DNA from: Lunularia cruciata
Lineage: Eukaryota; Streptophyta; Marchantiopsida; Lunulariales; Lunulariaceae
Direction of reading: 5' to 3'
NCBI GenBank assembly: GCA_948567375.1
Contig: OX419760.1
Coordinates: forward strand, 62,616,911 to 62,680,910
DNA: 64,000 nt
The notes under the pieces were generated by a model that saw only the letters and a list, made by a program, of their open reading frames with translations, had not been told where the DNA came from and ran no database searches. A program made the position numbers and the translations under genes. Within the stretch, counting starts at the first letter, position 1. Each line of letters starts with the position of its first letter. Shown here in pieces: positions 33,391 through 46,955 of the stretch.

Positions 33391-35699
33391 TCAAATTGAA
33401 CAGAAAACAATCATGTCCTCATGGGACCCTTGAGGATATGAGTGTTTTGAATAACCGTGACCTAAGCAAGTTGTATAATGGAGTGGAAAGGACATATGCA
33501 TTAGTCAGCAGTGGCACCAAAAATATTGGCGGGTTAGTCCAATCCCATAGTTAAGGTACAAGTCACTACAAGACAAGGGAAGCATGGGACAATCCCATCA
33601 TGCACTACGTGCAGAAGTCATCAAAATAGTCTGTGGGCAGAAGATCTTGTGGCAATCTGCAAGTAGAGTTCCCTTAACGTTCTATGGGCAAAGGTCCCAT
33701 AGCAATCCTAGCTCAATGGCGGGATAGGGTTTACCCTTGGACACTTAACTCAAGAAATAACTCGCAGGTCTGACCACTTGTGAGTCCTCTGGCTTCCTTG
33801 GTTGTCACCCTTTGGGCAGTATTGCAAAACAATCCATGACCTAGACAAGAATGCAATGAACACAAAAAGGAGCACCACTATACATAATACACATTCATAG
33901 GTTGAAAATGGGACTCAACACTTAATCATCACAATAAATTGAATAATAATTCTTTATAATTATCATTATTTAGTTCAACTAGCAGAAAGTTGCATCGATC
34001 AACTCTTAAAACTACAATTAGAAATAATTTCAGCCCATGGACCATATTACCCAAGCTCCTATATTGACTTAATGTTGTAGGGTTCTCCCTAAAGAACAAA
34101 ATAAGAATCCCATTCTTTCACTCTCAGATTATAAAAGATTCCCAATTGATTCATGGCTACAAAATAGGGAGGACAAACTTCCACTAAGGGCAATGAGCTC
34201 CCTTATATACCTTTGCAACCTAACCTTAAAAATAAATTTCTATCTCCTAGTACTACTTCTACTACGGCCATTTTCTTTTCTATGGGATTGTGACACTTTC
34301 CTTCATTCTTAGTCATTTGCAACTTGTATCTTTGTGTGAACTACATGTTCTTATTTATTATACTATAAGTATGTCAATATTGGGCTGTTATAGCACCTCA
34401 AGAATGGATATTATTACCCACATGAATTTGTTGGTAAAAATACAAGAAGATCCAACACTAAGACCTCACTTGTTCAAGCCCTCAACCTGCTAGTTGCATT
34501 CTCATGATGGTCAAATTGATCAAGAGCTATGGCCACTTGTATCCAAATTGGTGATTGAATCCTCCCTTTTTCCTTCTTTTCAAACACAAGATGATTTTTA
34601 ATGAGAATGACTAATGCATGAAATAAATATCTATATATGCATGTCAATTCTTTAAACAAGACAGAGTCAAGCTTTCTGAAATAATTAGTTACAAATTTGG
34701 TACTTTGAGATATATGAATTCACTCTTGAGAGAATTTGTGCAAACACACAAAAGGTCAAAAGAAATTTTCCCATATCCATGTCTTCATCATCACTCCACT
34801 GATCTAAATCACCAGATTCTATCCCCAAATCCAAAATTTGATTAATCCTTCCTAAGATCAAATCCAATGTTGTTATCTTCAACCATTGACCAAGCAATTT
34901 CAAGCATGAAATTTTCAATCACAAGATTCCATCCCCAAATCTATATTAGATGAATCTTTCCCGCAATCAAATCCAATGTTGTTACCTTCAACAGTTGAAA
35001 AAGCAATCTCAAGCATGAAATTTTCAATGTGATTAGCGAGGAGCTTCCAAGGCCTAATGAGTGGCATCTTTGATTTGGCAATTAGCTTGCTTTCTTTGAG
35101 TTGCTCGAATCTCTTGGTTTGTAAAACATGTAACACTAACTAAGTTAGACTCTAAAAGCAAGAATCTTTTGGGTTGCTGAAATCTCTAATGTTGACATGA
35201 TGATTTTCTATGCCTACCCCAATTATTCTATCTCTCTTGATTGAAATTGCAAATTCAGTATTAATAAAATTGAATCAAACATCCTTAAGCCAAAATTAGA
35301 TGTTAGCAACAAAACAAAATGATGAAAGGAAGAAAATTTTAAATACCCATAAGGAAGAAGTGACATGTGTCACTTGTCCTTCAAATTTGAAATTTATTAA
35401 TACCTCTAATCAAGATATATAACCACCCCAAAAACCAAACTAAACCCATAAAATCTTACGGGTTATCATTTTAAGTTCTCATAAAGATTTTATGGCTACA
35501 TACCTCTATTCATAAAATAATCAAGCATCCAGGTCACTACCCATAATTGTTTAACTGTTTCAAGTTTTTATGGAACTTCACAACATGACTTCTTAAGAGA
35601 CTTTACATGTTCATAGCAATACAAGAGACTTTAGCTCAATCATACCTAAATACCACAAAATCCATCCATCATGGCTTTTATCATAATAGATAGATCCAC
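33391..35699. other. Unassigned AT-rich region
   Basis: No coding frame or RNA gene recognised. It contains one local tandem duplication (34,814-35,033). Confidence 0.45.
34814..35033 (+). repeat. Tandem duplication, 110-bp period
   Basis: AGATTC(T/C)ATCCCCAAATC at 34,814 recurs at 34,924, and CAAATCCAATGTTGTTA and AAGCATGAAATTTTCAAT recur in the same order. Two diverged units. Confidence 0.8.
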
Positions 35700-38600
35700 C
35701 CTTGGCTATATTTTGTAATCTATATTCAAACTAGATTGGAAGTTTGTCCTTGTGATTGTTGTTAGTTTCATTGCAGTCATCGCTTTGGAAACCTCCGGTG
35801 CTTCTCTTTGGGCCACAGTTATAACTTGCTAGAGTAGAGGTGGTTGATAGTGGAGCTAACTTTGTCAAGAAGCATGGGATCCGCTCAATGACTAGTGGTT
35901 TATGGTAGGCAATAAAAACTAGATTGGAGGAGTTACTAGCTAGACCTGCCTTTGAGGGAGCGCGGTTCACACTTGGAGTTGTACTATTGGATAACCAAAG
36001 GTGGATTTTCCATTTGGTGGGACTTTCAAGGACTGTTTATACACCACAAAGGGTCGTATTAGACTTTGGTGCACAACATCTTATGTTGAGGAAGGCTGCA
36101 ATTGCTGGTCTGGAGCTATGGAGGACCAATGTGGAGAGGTGTCCATTTCAGATCCAGATATCTCTAGGAGGTGGTTCTACATATTACATCACATGTGGAG
36201 AGCTCATTGTCCAAATTCAGCACAATCATCCAATTGATAGCTTTGTGGTTAGAGCTCAAGCCCATTGCAATAGTAGTAGAGTCATATGATGTGCTAGTTG
36301 GTGGAGTAGTGTTATACCCCATGCTTTTTAATATTGACTATTAGGAGGAGATAACCTCTTATAGACTAGGTTGGCAGTCAAGTGAAGACGGGTATGTTTC
36401 TTACTAATACGCTTTAGTAGTGGCAGTCTTGGCTCACTACAATCAAGGACCACAACATCAATTTTAACTTTTAGTGGTTTTGTTACTTGGCTTGGTGACT
36501 TATTAGAGGGGAACACCCATGTAGATGATACTCTAGTACTAGAGTAGATCATCCAAATTTGGAGTACCAATGGGATTGTTCTATACACCTTGGATATTCC
36601 ATTGTGGACTTTTGAGGAAACATTGTAGTAGCATGCCAGTAAGTTGGTGCAATAGGCTTAGAGTGGAGCCTTTGTACCACATGGAGACCAATGTGAGGAT
36701 GAGTCTCTAGATTCTATCATGTTTTCATCTTTGGATACCACACTCATTGCTTAGCAATATCCAATAGAGGGAGTATGTCTATTCGAGTTGTTTGTGGGAT
36801 TAGAATTGGACTAGTTCCAATATTACAAGCAAGTATACAAGTACAGACTTACTTGAATGTAGAGATGAGAGAGATGAGATTGCTAGGCAAGTCTCTCTAC
36901 ATCATGTGGCATACTTGGCCTATTGGTATCCTAAGTTATTATCACTATTAACAATCAAGGGATACCAAAAGACCCTACCAACATACATTTCCTTGTTGGG
37001 GGTACAAGATTTGGAGAGAAATGGTCATATTCATTTGATGATTTTTGGATGGCCATGTCAATGATATACTCGTGCTGGCTGAGGTCAAGGTTTCCAAGAT
37101 CCTTGTTTTGGCATGTTTTGGGAGATATTATGTATTCTATGACATCTCTAAGTTCATCATTCTGTTTCTCCAACCTACATTTTGGGGAACATTCCTTTGA
37201 TGGGTGATTCTTGCACCCAAATGGTGGCAAGTACACATCAAGTTCATTCTTGGATGGGACCTAGCATGTTGTTAGATTTAGCTAGAGTGGGATCAAGGGC
37301 TCATTGTCTTTGTCTTTGGTGGATGAATCTCTTACCCAAGGAAGTTCTACAATGTGTTTATGATGGGATTCAATGACTAAACCACCTTAAGGTTGATGAT
37401 AATTTGGATGTTGGATACTAATCTCAAATGGTGGCAGACTTAATGGAGCTGAAATAGCTCATGTTGAGTGGGCACAAGAAAGTAGAGTTCCTTTACAAAC
37501 AATATGAGCTATGATACCAGCTACTACGAGCTACGAGTAGTGGATGATAGGTCACCTATGGCAATATTGAACCTTGTTGGATAGTCTTGAGCCACTTTAC
37601 CTATAGTTATGAGTTTCCCAAGCTCCCATGCTTTTTGTGGGGGAGGTCTTGGACTTGTTTGGGACTCATAGTTATGGTGGAGCCCAATGCCAATGAGAGG
37701 GGGTGGGTGATGGGTTTTATTATTGGTATTATTGCTATTACAATAGTGTTAGAGGCATCTAGGGGTTAGGTGCTAGGTCAGACTATGGACATGAATTGTT
37801 TGACTTGGATTATGAGCCTTGGCTTGGTAGAGCAATGTAGGATGCACTTGATAGGCATCACCACTTGGACATTTGTGAGCTCTATACATATCAAGATTAT
37901 TCAAGTGCGTGTTGGGTGTGATGGACCAAGTGTGCAGGGTATTCTTGGGACATAACTAGTGGCTTCTAGTGAGAGTGGTCTACTTGGGGTTCATTTAAGT
38001 GAGCATGATCTACTTGGGATGCAGCTAGAGGACATATGGAGCTTGCATCCAGATCAAAGGGAGTTTTCCACATTGAGGTTGGGAACTCTAGCAGTTGAGG
38101 GCATGATACTATTGCTCCCAAGGGCCCAATATAGTAGCCACTCAATACACAAGTTGTTTTGCCTTCAATATGAAGGATTTGGGTGCTCTAAAAGGACTTG
38201 GTATTCAGATTGAGCTTACTAATGATACATTAGTTTTCTGACATCCATATAAATTTGGTTACATGGAGAGAGCATTGATTTAGAGCTATAATAGAGACCT
38301 TTCTAAGGTTGGTTTGGTAGAGACTTCACATGGAGAGTATGCTTTAGCTACAATGATGCAAACCAAGAAGGATATGCATGGCAACTACACAAATAGGTAG
38401 ATGTGTGGAGATTATCATTTGATCAACCAATAAACTAGGGCTAATTGGTATGCCATACCTACATTGGAAAAGATCTTTGATGCAATTGGATATGCAAAGG
38501 TCTTGACTAAGCTGACCAAGCTTACACAAGAGTGGTGTTGGAGAGATGAGTAGGAGAGAGGTTGACATCTTCTCCTATTCTTAGGAGACCAATCAAAGGA

Positions 38601-40268
38601 CAACGATTCCAAGTTCAAACTAATTAGAGTACGTTGGGGCTTGGAGCAATGCTCACCAAACATGATGATAAGGAGAAGAATTTTGTGGTGGCCTATGCTA
38701 GTTGCTCCAACAATTCAATAGAGGCAAAGTATAGTTCATATGAGCAAGAGTGCTTGGCAACAGTATGGGTAGTAGCACATTTTTTATGTTATCTATTTGG
38801 TAACCCCTTCACTCTCATCACTAATCATCAACCACTAAAGTGGTTGATGGAGTTTGACAAGCTTTCATGAAGCTTGCATGATGAGCTATGATTTTACAAG
38901 AGTATGATTTCATAGTTATTCACAAACCTAGAGTAGTGAACCGTGATGTAGATGGGTTGAGTAGAAACCATGTCCCAACTAATAGGATCAGACCAGAGCA
39001 TGTTGGCATGGTGAGATAGATGAGGAGATTGTGCCAGGTTGTCATGCATCTACCTGTCTATGTATATTTTTTGAGGCTTTGGTGGTATCTCTCTCAGCGC
39101 ATACAAGAAGATTTATTGAGGTCATAGATCCTAAGGGTGGAGATAAATTAGTAAAGTTCAACAAGATATTCATGATGATGTCTTAGTGATGGATTATATT
39201 TGCATTGGTGTTGTGGGTGGTACAATTGGTGCTAAGGAAAGAGACTATATATTTTAGTGAGCCATGCGGTTTAGATTGGAGGATACCTTATGTGTGTATA
39301 GGAGGTTGATAGAGTGCAAGTAGTACTCTGTTCATCTTAAAAACCATAGGGGTCCATCATGCTCATGAGAAGCTAGGACATTTTGGAGTAAAGTGTACAT
39401 ATAACTTACTCTAGAGTCATTATTGGTGGCACAATATGCATACCAATGTATAGCAATATGTTGCCAAATGTATGAATTGTGACCAAGTTAGAGCATCCTT
39501 TAATGCTCTTATGCCATAGTTACACCCATTACTTGGGTGTAACTATGGTAGACCTTTAGCATTAGACCTTTACCATTGACTACAAGACATCTCAATATGT
39601 TTTGGTGATGGTGGAACACTTCTCCAAGTAGATTGAGTTGATAGCAATTCTTGACAAGTCCAATAAAGGGACAACTTACTCATTCCTAGTCATTTTGGTG
39701 CACCAGTTAAGGTTTTGACTAATCAAGGTACAAAGTTTTTGAGAGTTTTAGGTCTTGTATGATAAGGCCTTGATTGATCATCATACTACCTCTTTAGATC
39801 ACCTTGAGGTAGATAGCTTAGTAGAGAGAGTGGTTCAAACAATGAAGAGAGGATTGCATAAGTATGGTTTGCAAAGGGACCACCTAGGAGATTTGGATCT
39901 CCAATTACCTTGGTTGGCCATGGGCTATTTATTCAGCCGGCAAGCCTCCCTAGCATTCTTATCTCCTTACTTTCTACTCTATGGATGAGATCCAAATTTA
40001 CTTGCCGCTATTTGTCAAATGTTACTATAGTTTTGGACTTAGATGATCCAAACATTTAGGTGAGCGCATGTTCTCTATGGGGTAGAGATCTTTCAAAGAA
40101 TGATATTGATAGCCTTTGAGAACTTGGTGATTGCTCAACATAGGGATACCTTATGCTATGCTATTATTCAAGGAGGAGGTTATAGACCTTCAATCAGTCA
40201 ATTTCATTCAAGTGACTATGTATATCTACAACAGATTTCACCAACAACACTTGATGTTACTACATGCT
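35700..40268 (+). pseudogene. Element I: decayed Ty3/gypsy pol of a different lineage
   Basis: A retropepsin-like domain lies at 35,924-36,289 (VVLDFGAQHLML at about 36,050; a D-x-G-A active site context). RT is badly eroded between about 36,900 and 38,500. RNase H is readable at 38,634-38,870 (GAMLTKHDDKEKNFVVAYAS ... NHQPLKWLMEFD). The integrase zinc domain (HAHEKLGHFG ... CMNCDQ) lies near 39,355-39,485, and the integrase core end at 39,755-39,988 (ERVVQTMKR ... QLPWLAMGY). The order identifies Ty3/gypsy, but residues differ from the chromovirus family. Stops are abundant. The 5' boundary and 5' LTR were not found, so the start given is approximate. Confidence 0.8.
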
Positions 40269-40910
40269 TGTAACAACCATTTGTGCATGTATGTGCTATT
40301 GTGATATTTAGTTTGGTATTACAAGTACTTGAGAGATATTATTTATATAGATATAAAAGATAATTTTACATTGGTCATGATTAGCTAAAGTTAGTCATAG
40401 CTAAAATAAAGGGAACCTTACTTTATAGGAAGTGGAAAAGATGAGCACCACTATTTTGGATTCTAGTGTATTGACTTGATATTATTCTTAGGTGTTTGGC
40501 TTTGAGGAAAGGTTGTGAACTCTTGGACCCACAAACCTTTTTGCTTTAGATTCTTCTATAGTCCAAGGATAGCCCATGTGAAGAAATATTGACTTAGTGG
40601 TTGGGTCAAGATAAGACTACATGCTTAGGGGAATATTCTCATGAGTATAGATATTCCTTAGACTTTTGACTTTATATGAATTTTAGTCTAGTAACTTGAG
40701 TTATTTCAATAATTAGTAACTTTGATACATAACTATATCACAAGTATATAAACTAGGGGTGAGGAGATGTTCACCATCCTTTCATTTGCAACTATCTCTC
40801 TCTCTCATTGAGTTCTCTAGTGAGCAATGGTTTGAGTGTTGGAGTGTTAGCCTTGGAAGATTATGATGGAGTTGGGGTTCCTTGCCTTCTTAGTCCATGT
40901 TATGCTACCA
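40269..40910 (+). repeat. 3' LTR of element I (642 bp)
   Basis: Starts TGTAACAACCATTTG right after the integrase end region and finishes ATGCTACCA. Homologous to the solo copy at 6,567-7,197. A TATATAAACTAGG box near 40,744 supports the plus orientation. Confidence 0.78.
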
Positions 40911-40914
40911 TAAT

Positions 40915-41341
40915 TGTAATAAGATGGAGTTTATTAATGAAGTTAGTTAGGACTAAAGAAGTAGTGAATAGGCCAAATTAGCCTAGAATATTCCAAAAGT
41001 ATCTAGGAAACTTCTTGGGAAGTTTCCTAACTAGCTTAGCTTGCACCCTAAGTGAGTAGCTTCTAGAAGGAAGTTTTTAGAAGCTTCCAACTAGCTTAGC
41101 TTGCAAGCTAAATAAATAACTTCTTGAATGAAACTTCTTGAGAAGCTTCTCGATTAACTTGGCTTGCATTCCAAGAAAGTGGCTCAAGGAAGCTTCTCGA
41201 GAAGTTTCTCAAGAGCCTTGTGTGCTCCCTATAAATACCAAAACCAAAGCTCATGTTAGGCATTTAGAGTTTACCAATATTCAAATGTCCCAATGTGATC
41301 TTCCATTCTCCTATTTCTCTCCTCAGTCTTGGTCTTTTACA
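40915..41341 (+). repeat. 5' LTR of element G (427 bp)
   Basis: Begins TGTAATAAGATGGAG and ends GGTCTTTTACA. Homologous to the LTRs of A, B, F and H, with TATAAATA near 41,231. It abuts the LTR of element I within five bases. Confidence 0.9.
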
Positions 41342-43656
41342 TTAGTATCAAAGCAAGAATGGGATAGATGGAATTTATGGACCACCAAATCCATTTCTGC
41401 CAAATCATTGGGACTTTTGTGTCTAGGTACTACCCAAGCATCATTTCACACAATTCATTACCTCACACTTTGGGTAGGATTTTTTGCATGCAATCACCTT
41501 GTTTGAGGAACCCTTGATACTTTCGGTTGTAACTTATGGAGAACAATGGACGTGCTGCATCTGTGTTAATAAATTAGATAAATTGGGAGTAGTGGATAGA
41601 GTAATAGCTATGGCAGCAATACCCAACATTATTATTATTATGCAACAACAAGTTGAGCATCTTACTCAATTGTTGGATGAACAAGACCATCAATGACAAG
41701 AACATGTAGAGAGAGCACTAGTTTGAGATGGAGAAGATTGCCTGATTTCCAAAACCCAAGGTGTTTGAAGGTAAGAATCTTCCAAACATAGTGGAGAATT
41801 TTGTATTTGGCTACAAATGTTATTTTGAAACTACCAATCTTCAAGATGAACAAAAATAGATTCTCTTAGATTCTAGCCAATTGGATAGCATGGCAAAAAT
41901 TTGGTGGTGATCCTCAGTGGAGTGAGTTGAACAACAAATGGTTGCACCAATCTTGACATAGGCAGAATTCAAGAATGCAATACTTGGTCAATTTCAAGCT
42001 ATAAAACCCACACAAGCCGCACGAGATAAGTTGGTGGAGTTGAAGCAGATTGGCTCTATAAGGAGCTACATCATGCAATTCCAGAATATCATTATACATA
42101 TTCTAAATATACAAGAAGGTGAAATTTTGGATCAATTTGTGAGGGGCTTGAAGTCACAAACCAAATAAGAAGTGACCATTGTAATACTCCGAGGACAAGA
42201 GAAGAGAGAAAACACAGATTGCACACTCAAACATTCAATGCCCCAAAGGAGCACCTTCTCTTTATTATATAGGCAAAGAGGATCTCCTCCAAGGAAGCTC
42301 CACCATAGGACTAGGGACATAGATAGGTGACATGTCAGCAAGCTCCACCCTTGGATTACTTACTTGGATGGGTGACATGTATGGTCTAGGTCCTATCTGG
42401 TTGGTCAAACAAGCTTTGACCAAAGGGAATCTTTTAGGGAATCTTCTTGTAGGAATCTCAAAATAACGTAAGGTACCGTTGGAAAGCTCTCAACGAGATA
42501 AAGCAGGGGGGAGGGAAGGCCAACCTTTCCTTCATTGGGGAGGGCATCTACACATTTTTGAGGCCTAATTCATCCGTTTAGGCCTCCAAAATTGCCTTCA
42601 AAGATTTAAGGCATATTTCGGTTCCTACTCTATTAGTAGAAGTCCCCTTTTGGTGATACCTCTTTCTGATCTGTTTAGTCCATCCTGTGAAATATCCTTC
42701 CATATGTTACCAAACCAATTCTCACCTTTAAATCATATGTCTAGCTATTAGTTCTAAGGTTCTCAAATCTATTTCGGTTTCTTCCCTATTAGTAGAAGTA
42801 CTCTTTTGGTGATATTTCTATATGATCTATTTTGACCGTCATGTATAACATCATTCTAGATGTTACCAAACCAAATTTCACATCTAGATCATATGGCTAA
42901 CTCTTGGTATTACAACCATGTGGGAGCCACAAAATATGGAAGAAGCCATGCAGTTTGTTGGGCGCTTTGATTCCTTGATTGTAACAACTTGGTCTCAACC
43001 TTGACGGACACAGAACACTACATAGGGTGGAAGAACAGGCACCAATGGAGATTGATGTTATCCAAAAAAGACCACTTGTTATACTAGATAGAAAAAAGAT
43101 TACAAAAAAATAGTGGTTTTTTTCATTATCACCAAGTTGGACATTGTATTGCTGAATGTCCACTTAGGAATAGATGACCTTAAAAATCTTTCTCATATGG
43201 AGTCTATGGAGCACATTGATCAAGAAAATGATGAATCCCAATAGGAGATTTTGAGCCACCTGTTAGGAACTTGATTAGTTCCAATGGGATCAAAGGCTTG
43301 ACCTATGCAAGTTTACTTCACTTGCAAGGTATGATATCTGATCGGGATTGTAGGATTTTGGTTGATTTTGGAAGTTTAGAGTATTGCATGTCAATGCAAT
43401 TAGTGAAGGAATTATATATTCCTATCAAGCTAATAATTAGAAGCAAATTAATGATAGCGGACAGTAGAAAGTGTTTTGCATTTCGTACCTCACATCCTAT
43501 TACATTGAGGATTGGAAAGGAATATTTGGAGTGTATGAGGTTTATAGTGACACCTCTACACTATGATATCATTTTGGGTTTGCCTTGGCTTGAAAGTCAT
43601 AAAGTTTAATTTGATTGGAACCAATGACAAATTCAAGTACAACACCAAGGTAGAAA
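41342..43656 (+). pseudogene. Element G: gag and protease fragment, interrupted by a solo LTR
   Basis: An eroded primer site (TTAGTATCAAAGC) is followed by gag from the ATG at 41,610 up to 42,179, then an inserted solo LTR, then the gag end with a degraded zinc knuckle (about 43,115-43,160) and the conserved TAG. The protease (113 residues open, 43,271-43,609) retains D-F-G at the active-site position, where B has D-S-G, so it would be inactive. Chromovirus homology stops at about 43,656, before the spacer repeats. No RT, integrase or 3' LTR remains. Confidence 0.87.
42180..42914 (-). repeat. Solo LTR of the TGTAATACC family (735 bp), inside element G gag
   Basis: An inverted copy of the LTR found three times at 7,519-10,567. 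On the minus strand it starts TGTAATACCAAGAG and ends GTATTACA. The five bases ACCAT occur on both sides (42,175-42,179 and 42,915-42,919), a perfect target duplication, and the gag sequence is continuous across it. This fixes the exact LTR ends of the family. Confidence 0.93.
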
Positions 43657-45859
43657 TTTTAGAATCCAAAGGGATGAAGAAATTGCATGAAACAAAGGAA
43701 CAATTAAGGTATAGATATGAAAACACAAGGAGACACTTAAATAACCTCAAGAACCCTTAATAATGAAGTATTAGGTACATACTTCTTTACTATATTATGA
43801 ACAATACAAAATGGTATTTAGTTCTAGGGTAAAGCTCCTTGAAATATATGTATAAAGTTTTACCCCTAGTCCCGGACCCCATTTTTTACAAATGAGTGAA
43901 CTTTGATTAGCAATTTGCATATTCTCAAAGACCTATACTTTATAGCACTAAATATTTATAATTTAAAGTTTTTTTATATTTCACTTTAAATATTATGCAG
44001 CATGATTATATGTAGTATGGGTAGTACAAAGACTGTTTGGTCTGTTGGGATCTTCCAGTTTTGCTACTTGGTAAATCAATTGATGAGTAAACTTAGCTTA
44101 GAGTATATTAAATACTATGTACATATCTTCTAGTAGAAGAAGATCATGCATTTGAAAGCTATTCTTTGCAAAAGTGGCATCTAAAAGTATACAATAAAAT
44201 CCTTAGACCCTAGACGTACTCCAAAAAGCATAAATCATTTATAGATGTGATACACCGCTCTAGAAAGTAAAGGAGGAATCCCTAAAGAGGACTATGTCTT
44301 CACTTTTACATCTTGACTCCTAAGCTTACAAGATGAAGCTTCTTCACTTTGACATCTTGACTCTCAAGCTTACAAGATGAAGCTTGGTAGTCAAGTGGTC
44401 AAGGGCTTACCTAATCTAGTCTAGAAAACACCAAATGTGTATATCATCAACCAAGGAAAGAAAGATACGCTTAGCATGGCTAAAGTAGTATATCAACTTA
44501 ATTACAAAGGAAGAGAGACATTGAATACAATAGGGAGACACTTAAGGAGCATTATGAAAACACAATGAGCGCTTAAAAAGCCCTTAAAAAACACAAGACA
44601 AGTGTTATTTTACTACATAATGAATAGTATAGAGGGGTATCTAGGTCTAGGGCAAAACCCAATACCCTTAGAATATATATTTTTCTAAACATAACTTCCT
44701 TCAAGGGAGTGGATTGGGCTTTAACTAGCATCCATGTGGTTTGGGTGCTACTCTAATCCTTAGTACCAGGCAATCCAAAAGACTACTTGGTATGTGAGGT
44801 TAGTCCGGCCACTACAGCTGCTTATCCTATGCCATGAGTCCATATGCCACAGCTACTGTTCTGTGAGTCTCCTTGGCCTGCATGTGGTTATTCCTCTCTT
44901 TTTTTCTATCATTATCGTTTCTTGTTTATCCAATTTCCTCCTGTTACCATGTAGTAGAGAAAAGAGTTCACTTACATAGATCTCTTTTCCATGGTAAATA
45001 GAGATCACTCTAAGTGATCTTTGTGTCATATACTACCCGTGACTAAGAACAAAGACTCCAATTTGTGAGAAACCATATTGATAGTAAAAATTATAGAAAA
45101 ATTATTAAATTATTGTATAAAGAAATAAGACTTACTAAAGATCCACCAACCCCTCTCTTCTACATATGGATGCAAATGACCCTTGATAACCCTTGAACTG
45201 AGCACAAAACTTAGTGATCTAGTGCAAAGACTCCCTTCTATAATAAATTGTGCTTGTAGTAAAGAAAATAAGGGAAAAAGTACTATATGCATGAAAGGAA
45301 TAAAACTCGTAGCTTCACTAAGCTCTATAATTGTATACAAATGACCCTTTGATTAACCACGGGCTAAGAACAAATAACCTGGTGAACGAAAACTGTGATC
45401 TCAGTATATCCAAGTCTAACCTAAGCAGAATATAATGATATGTGAGGGATCTTTAGTCTTTGCTCTTTGAAAATCATTTCTCAAGATTACTTCGCCACAA
45501 TATACCACAAGGCAGACCTTCACGGTTAAGCGTGCTTTAACGGCGTGTGCTCTACACTTACAATAGACAGTGATCTTGCTAATATACGGATACGCATATC
45601 ACTTTGAGTTTTCTCTACTTGGGTCCAAAGTAATGGTAAAAGTATTATAAACGCGCATAACAAACTTACTTTACTCTCACCTGCAATCTAGGGAAAAACC
45701 CTGGATTCAGGACAGAGTGATCCTGATCAGCAGTCTTAAGTTTACTTCTCTTTCCTACTTTATGTATATTTTAGACAGCACGTGTCCAATGTTCTACAGA
45801 GTGCAATGGCAAATGCAATCCCTAGGAAAACAATCACATTAGGTGATGTTTTTTTGATA
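43657..45859. other. Unassigned AT-rich region with internal repeats
   Basis: No recognisable gene. Two diverged segments share AACACAAG/ATGAG...GGAGACACTTAA and TAGGGTAAAG/CCC-type blocks (around 43,690-43,880 and 44,520-44,680). A 44-bp tandem duplication is at 44,298-44,385. Confidence 0.45.
44298..44385 (+). repeat. 44-bp tandem duplication
   Basis: CTTCACTTT(T/G)ACATCTTGACT...AAGCTTACAAGATGAAG occurs twice in a row, starting at 44,298 and 44,342. Confidence 0.85.
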
Positions 45860-46060
45860 CTCCAATTGTGTGTAGACAGGAAAACTTGCATAGCTCAATA
45901 TCGTAGGTACAGATTTCTCATATTGCATAGCTCAATATAGTAGGTGCAGATTTCTCATATAGACTCTATTGGGCTTAGCCCCATGTTACTTTTTTTTTCT
46001 CTCCCTTGTACGGCTTGGTGGGGTCTTCCCCTCCTTCGGATTTCCTTGCAGTCGCCTACT
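45860..46060 (+). repeat. Dispersed repeat, copy 2, with internal 37-bp duplication
   Basis: Matches 31,238-31,400. A 37-bp unit (TTGCATAGCTCAATAT...TTTCTCATA) is doubled at 45,886-45,922 and 45,923-45,959; copy 1 has a single unit. Confidence 0.8.
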
Positions 46061-46139
46061 TTCTTCTCTCTTCTGAAGGTTACGGCCCATGAACTTCGTC
46101 TTTACTGGACTAGGGATTCTATGCCAGGCTACTAGAGGC

Positions 46140-46367
46140 TCAGGCGTTTAGCTTGAGGGCTTTAGTAGCTAGATCTTCCCTGTCATCCAAGGCAGCAAGG
46201 ATAATGAATAATGCTTCCGCCAGAATCTTCGTAACAAGTTCTAAAGCACGAAGTAACTTAATCAGGTCGTCCGGATTTAAACCAGAACTATCTTTAGCAG
46301 ATCTGGGGGACTCTTGCAGCAACATCTTTATTTCTTCTCGGTAGGCAAATCCATTCTGCAATGACAC
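46140..46367 (-). CDS. Hypothetical 75-residue open frame, helical
   Basis: Codes for a Leu/Ala-rich, probably alpha-helical peptide (…DDLIKLLRALELVTKILAEA…). I do not recognise a family. It lies in the GC-richer block without a clear promoter. It could be a chance frame or part of an organelle-derived sequence. Confidence 0.2.
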   Translation of the reverse strand: MSLQNGFAYREEIKMLLQESPRSAKDSSGLNPDDLIKLLRALELVTKILAEALFIILAALDDREDLATKALKLNA

Positions 46368-46905
46368 TCTTGGCCAGGAAGAGCTGCCAAGCTGTTGAAT
46401 GGAACGTATTGAAACTTATTGCCCTGGAACTTCCCAGTGATTCCGTGCCGCTAACATCAAGCGAAGTTGCCCAGAACTTCCGGTTGTGAAAGGCGGAGGA
46501 CTAGAAACACACAGAGACTTGGTGATGAACAGAGTGTCTACGCGCCGAATTTGGCCATAGGGCACGAGACTTTAGAAAGGGGGGGCAAAACCCTGAGTCC
46601 GGAGAGTCCAAAGGATACTCCCTTGGCTTTAGGTCTGGCTGGTCCGCACACGATATTGCCAAGTGTCCCACGAACCCACAAAGTGCTCGAAGAACATCGG
46701 CCCAAAGAGCTTCGTTAGCTTTACGAGGGCTTACGCAAAAGGACAAGGATATACTGGTACAGGAAGTTATTCGCAGCAGTCTAAAAACGCTTTACGAACC
46801 GTACTTCCTTTCGTGCTCCCATGGAGTTCGACAGGGCCGCTCCTTCCGACATACCCCCCGTGACTTCGTGGGTACCGTCTGGAAGGTGCAACCTCGCAAT
46901 GCTTC

Positions 46906-46955
46906 AATAAAACAGATAAGCAAGTGCTTAAATAAAACAGATAAGCAAGTGCTTA
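46906..46955 (+). repeat. Exact 25-bp tandem duplication
   Basis: The unit AATAAAACAGATAAG plus ten more bases is repeated head to tail without a mismatch (46,906-46,930; 46,931-46,955). Confidence 0.95.
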
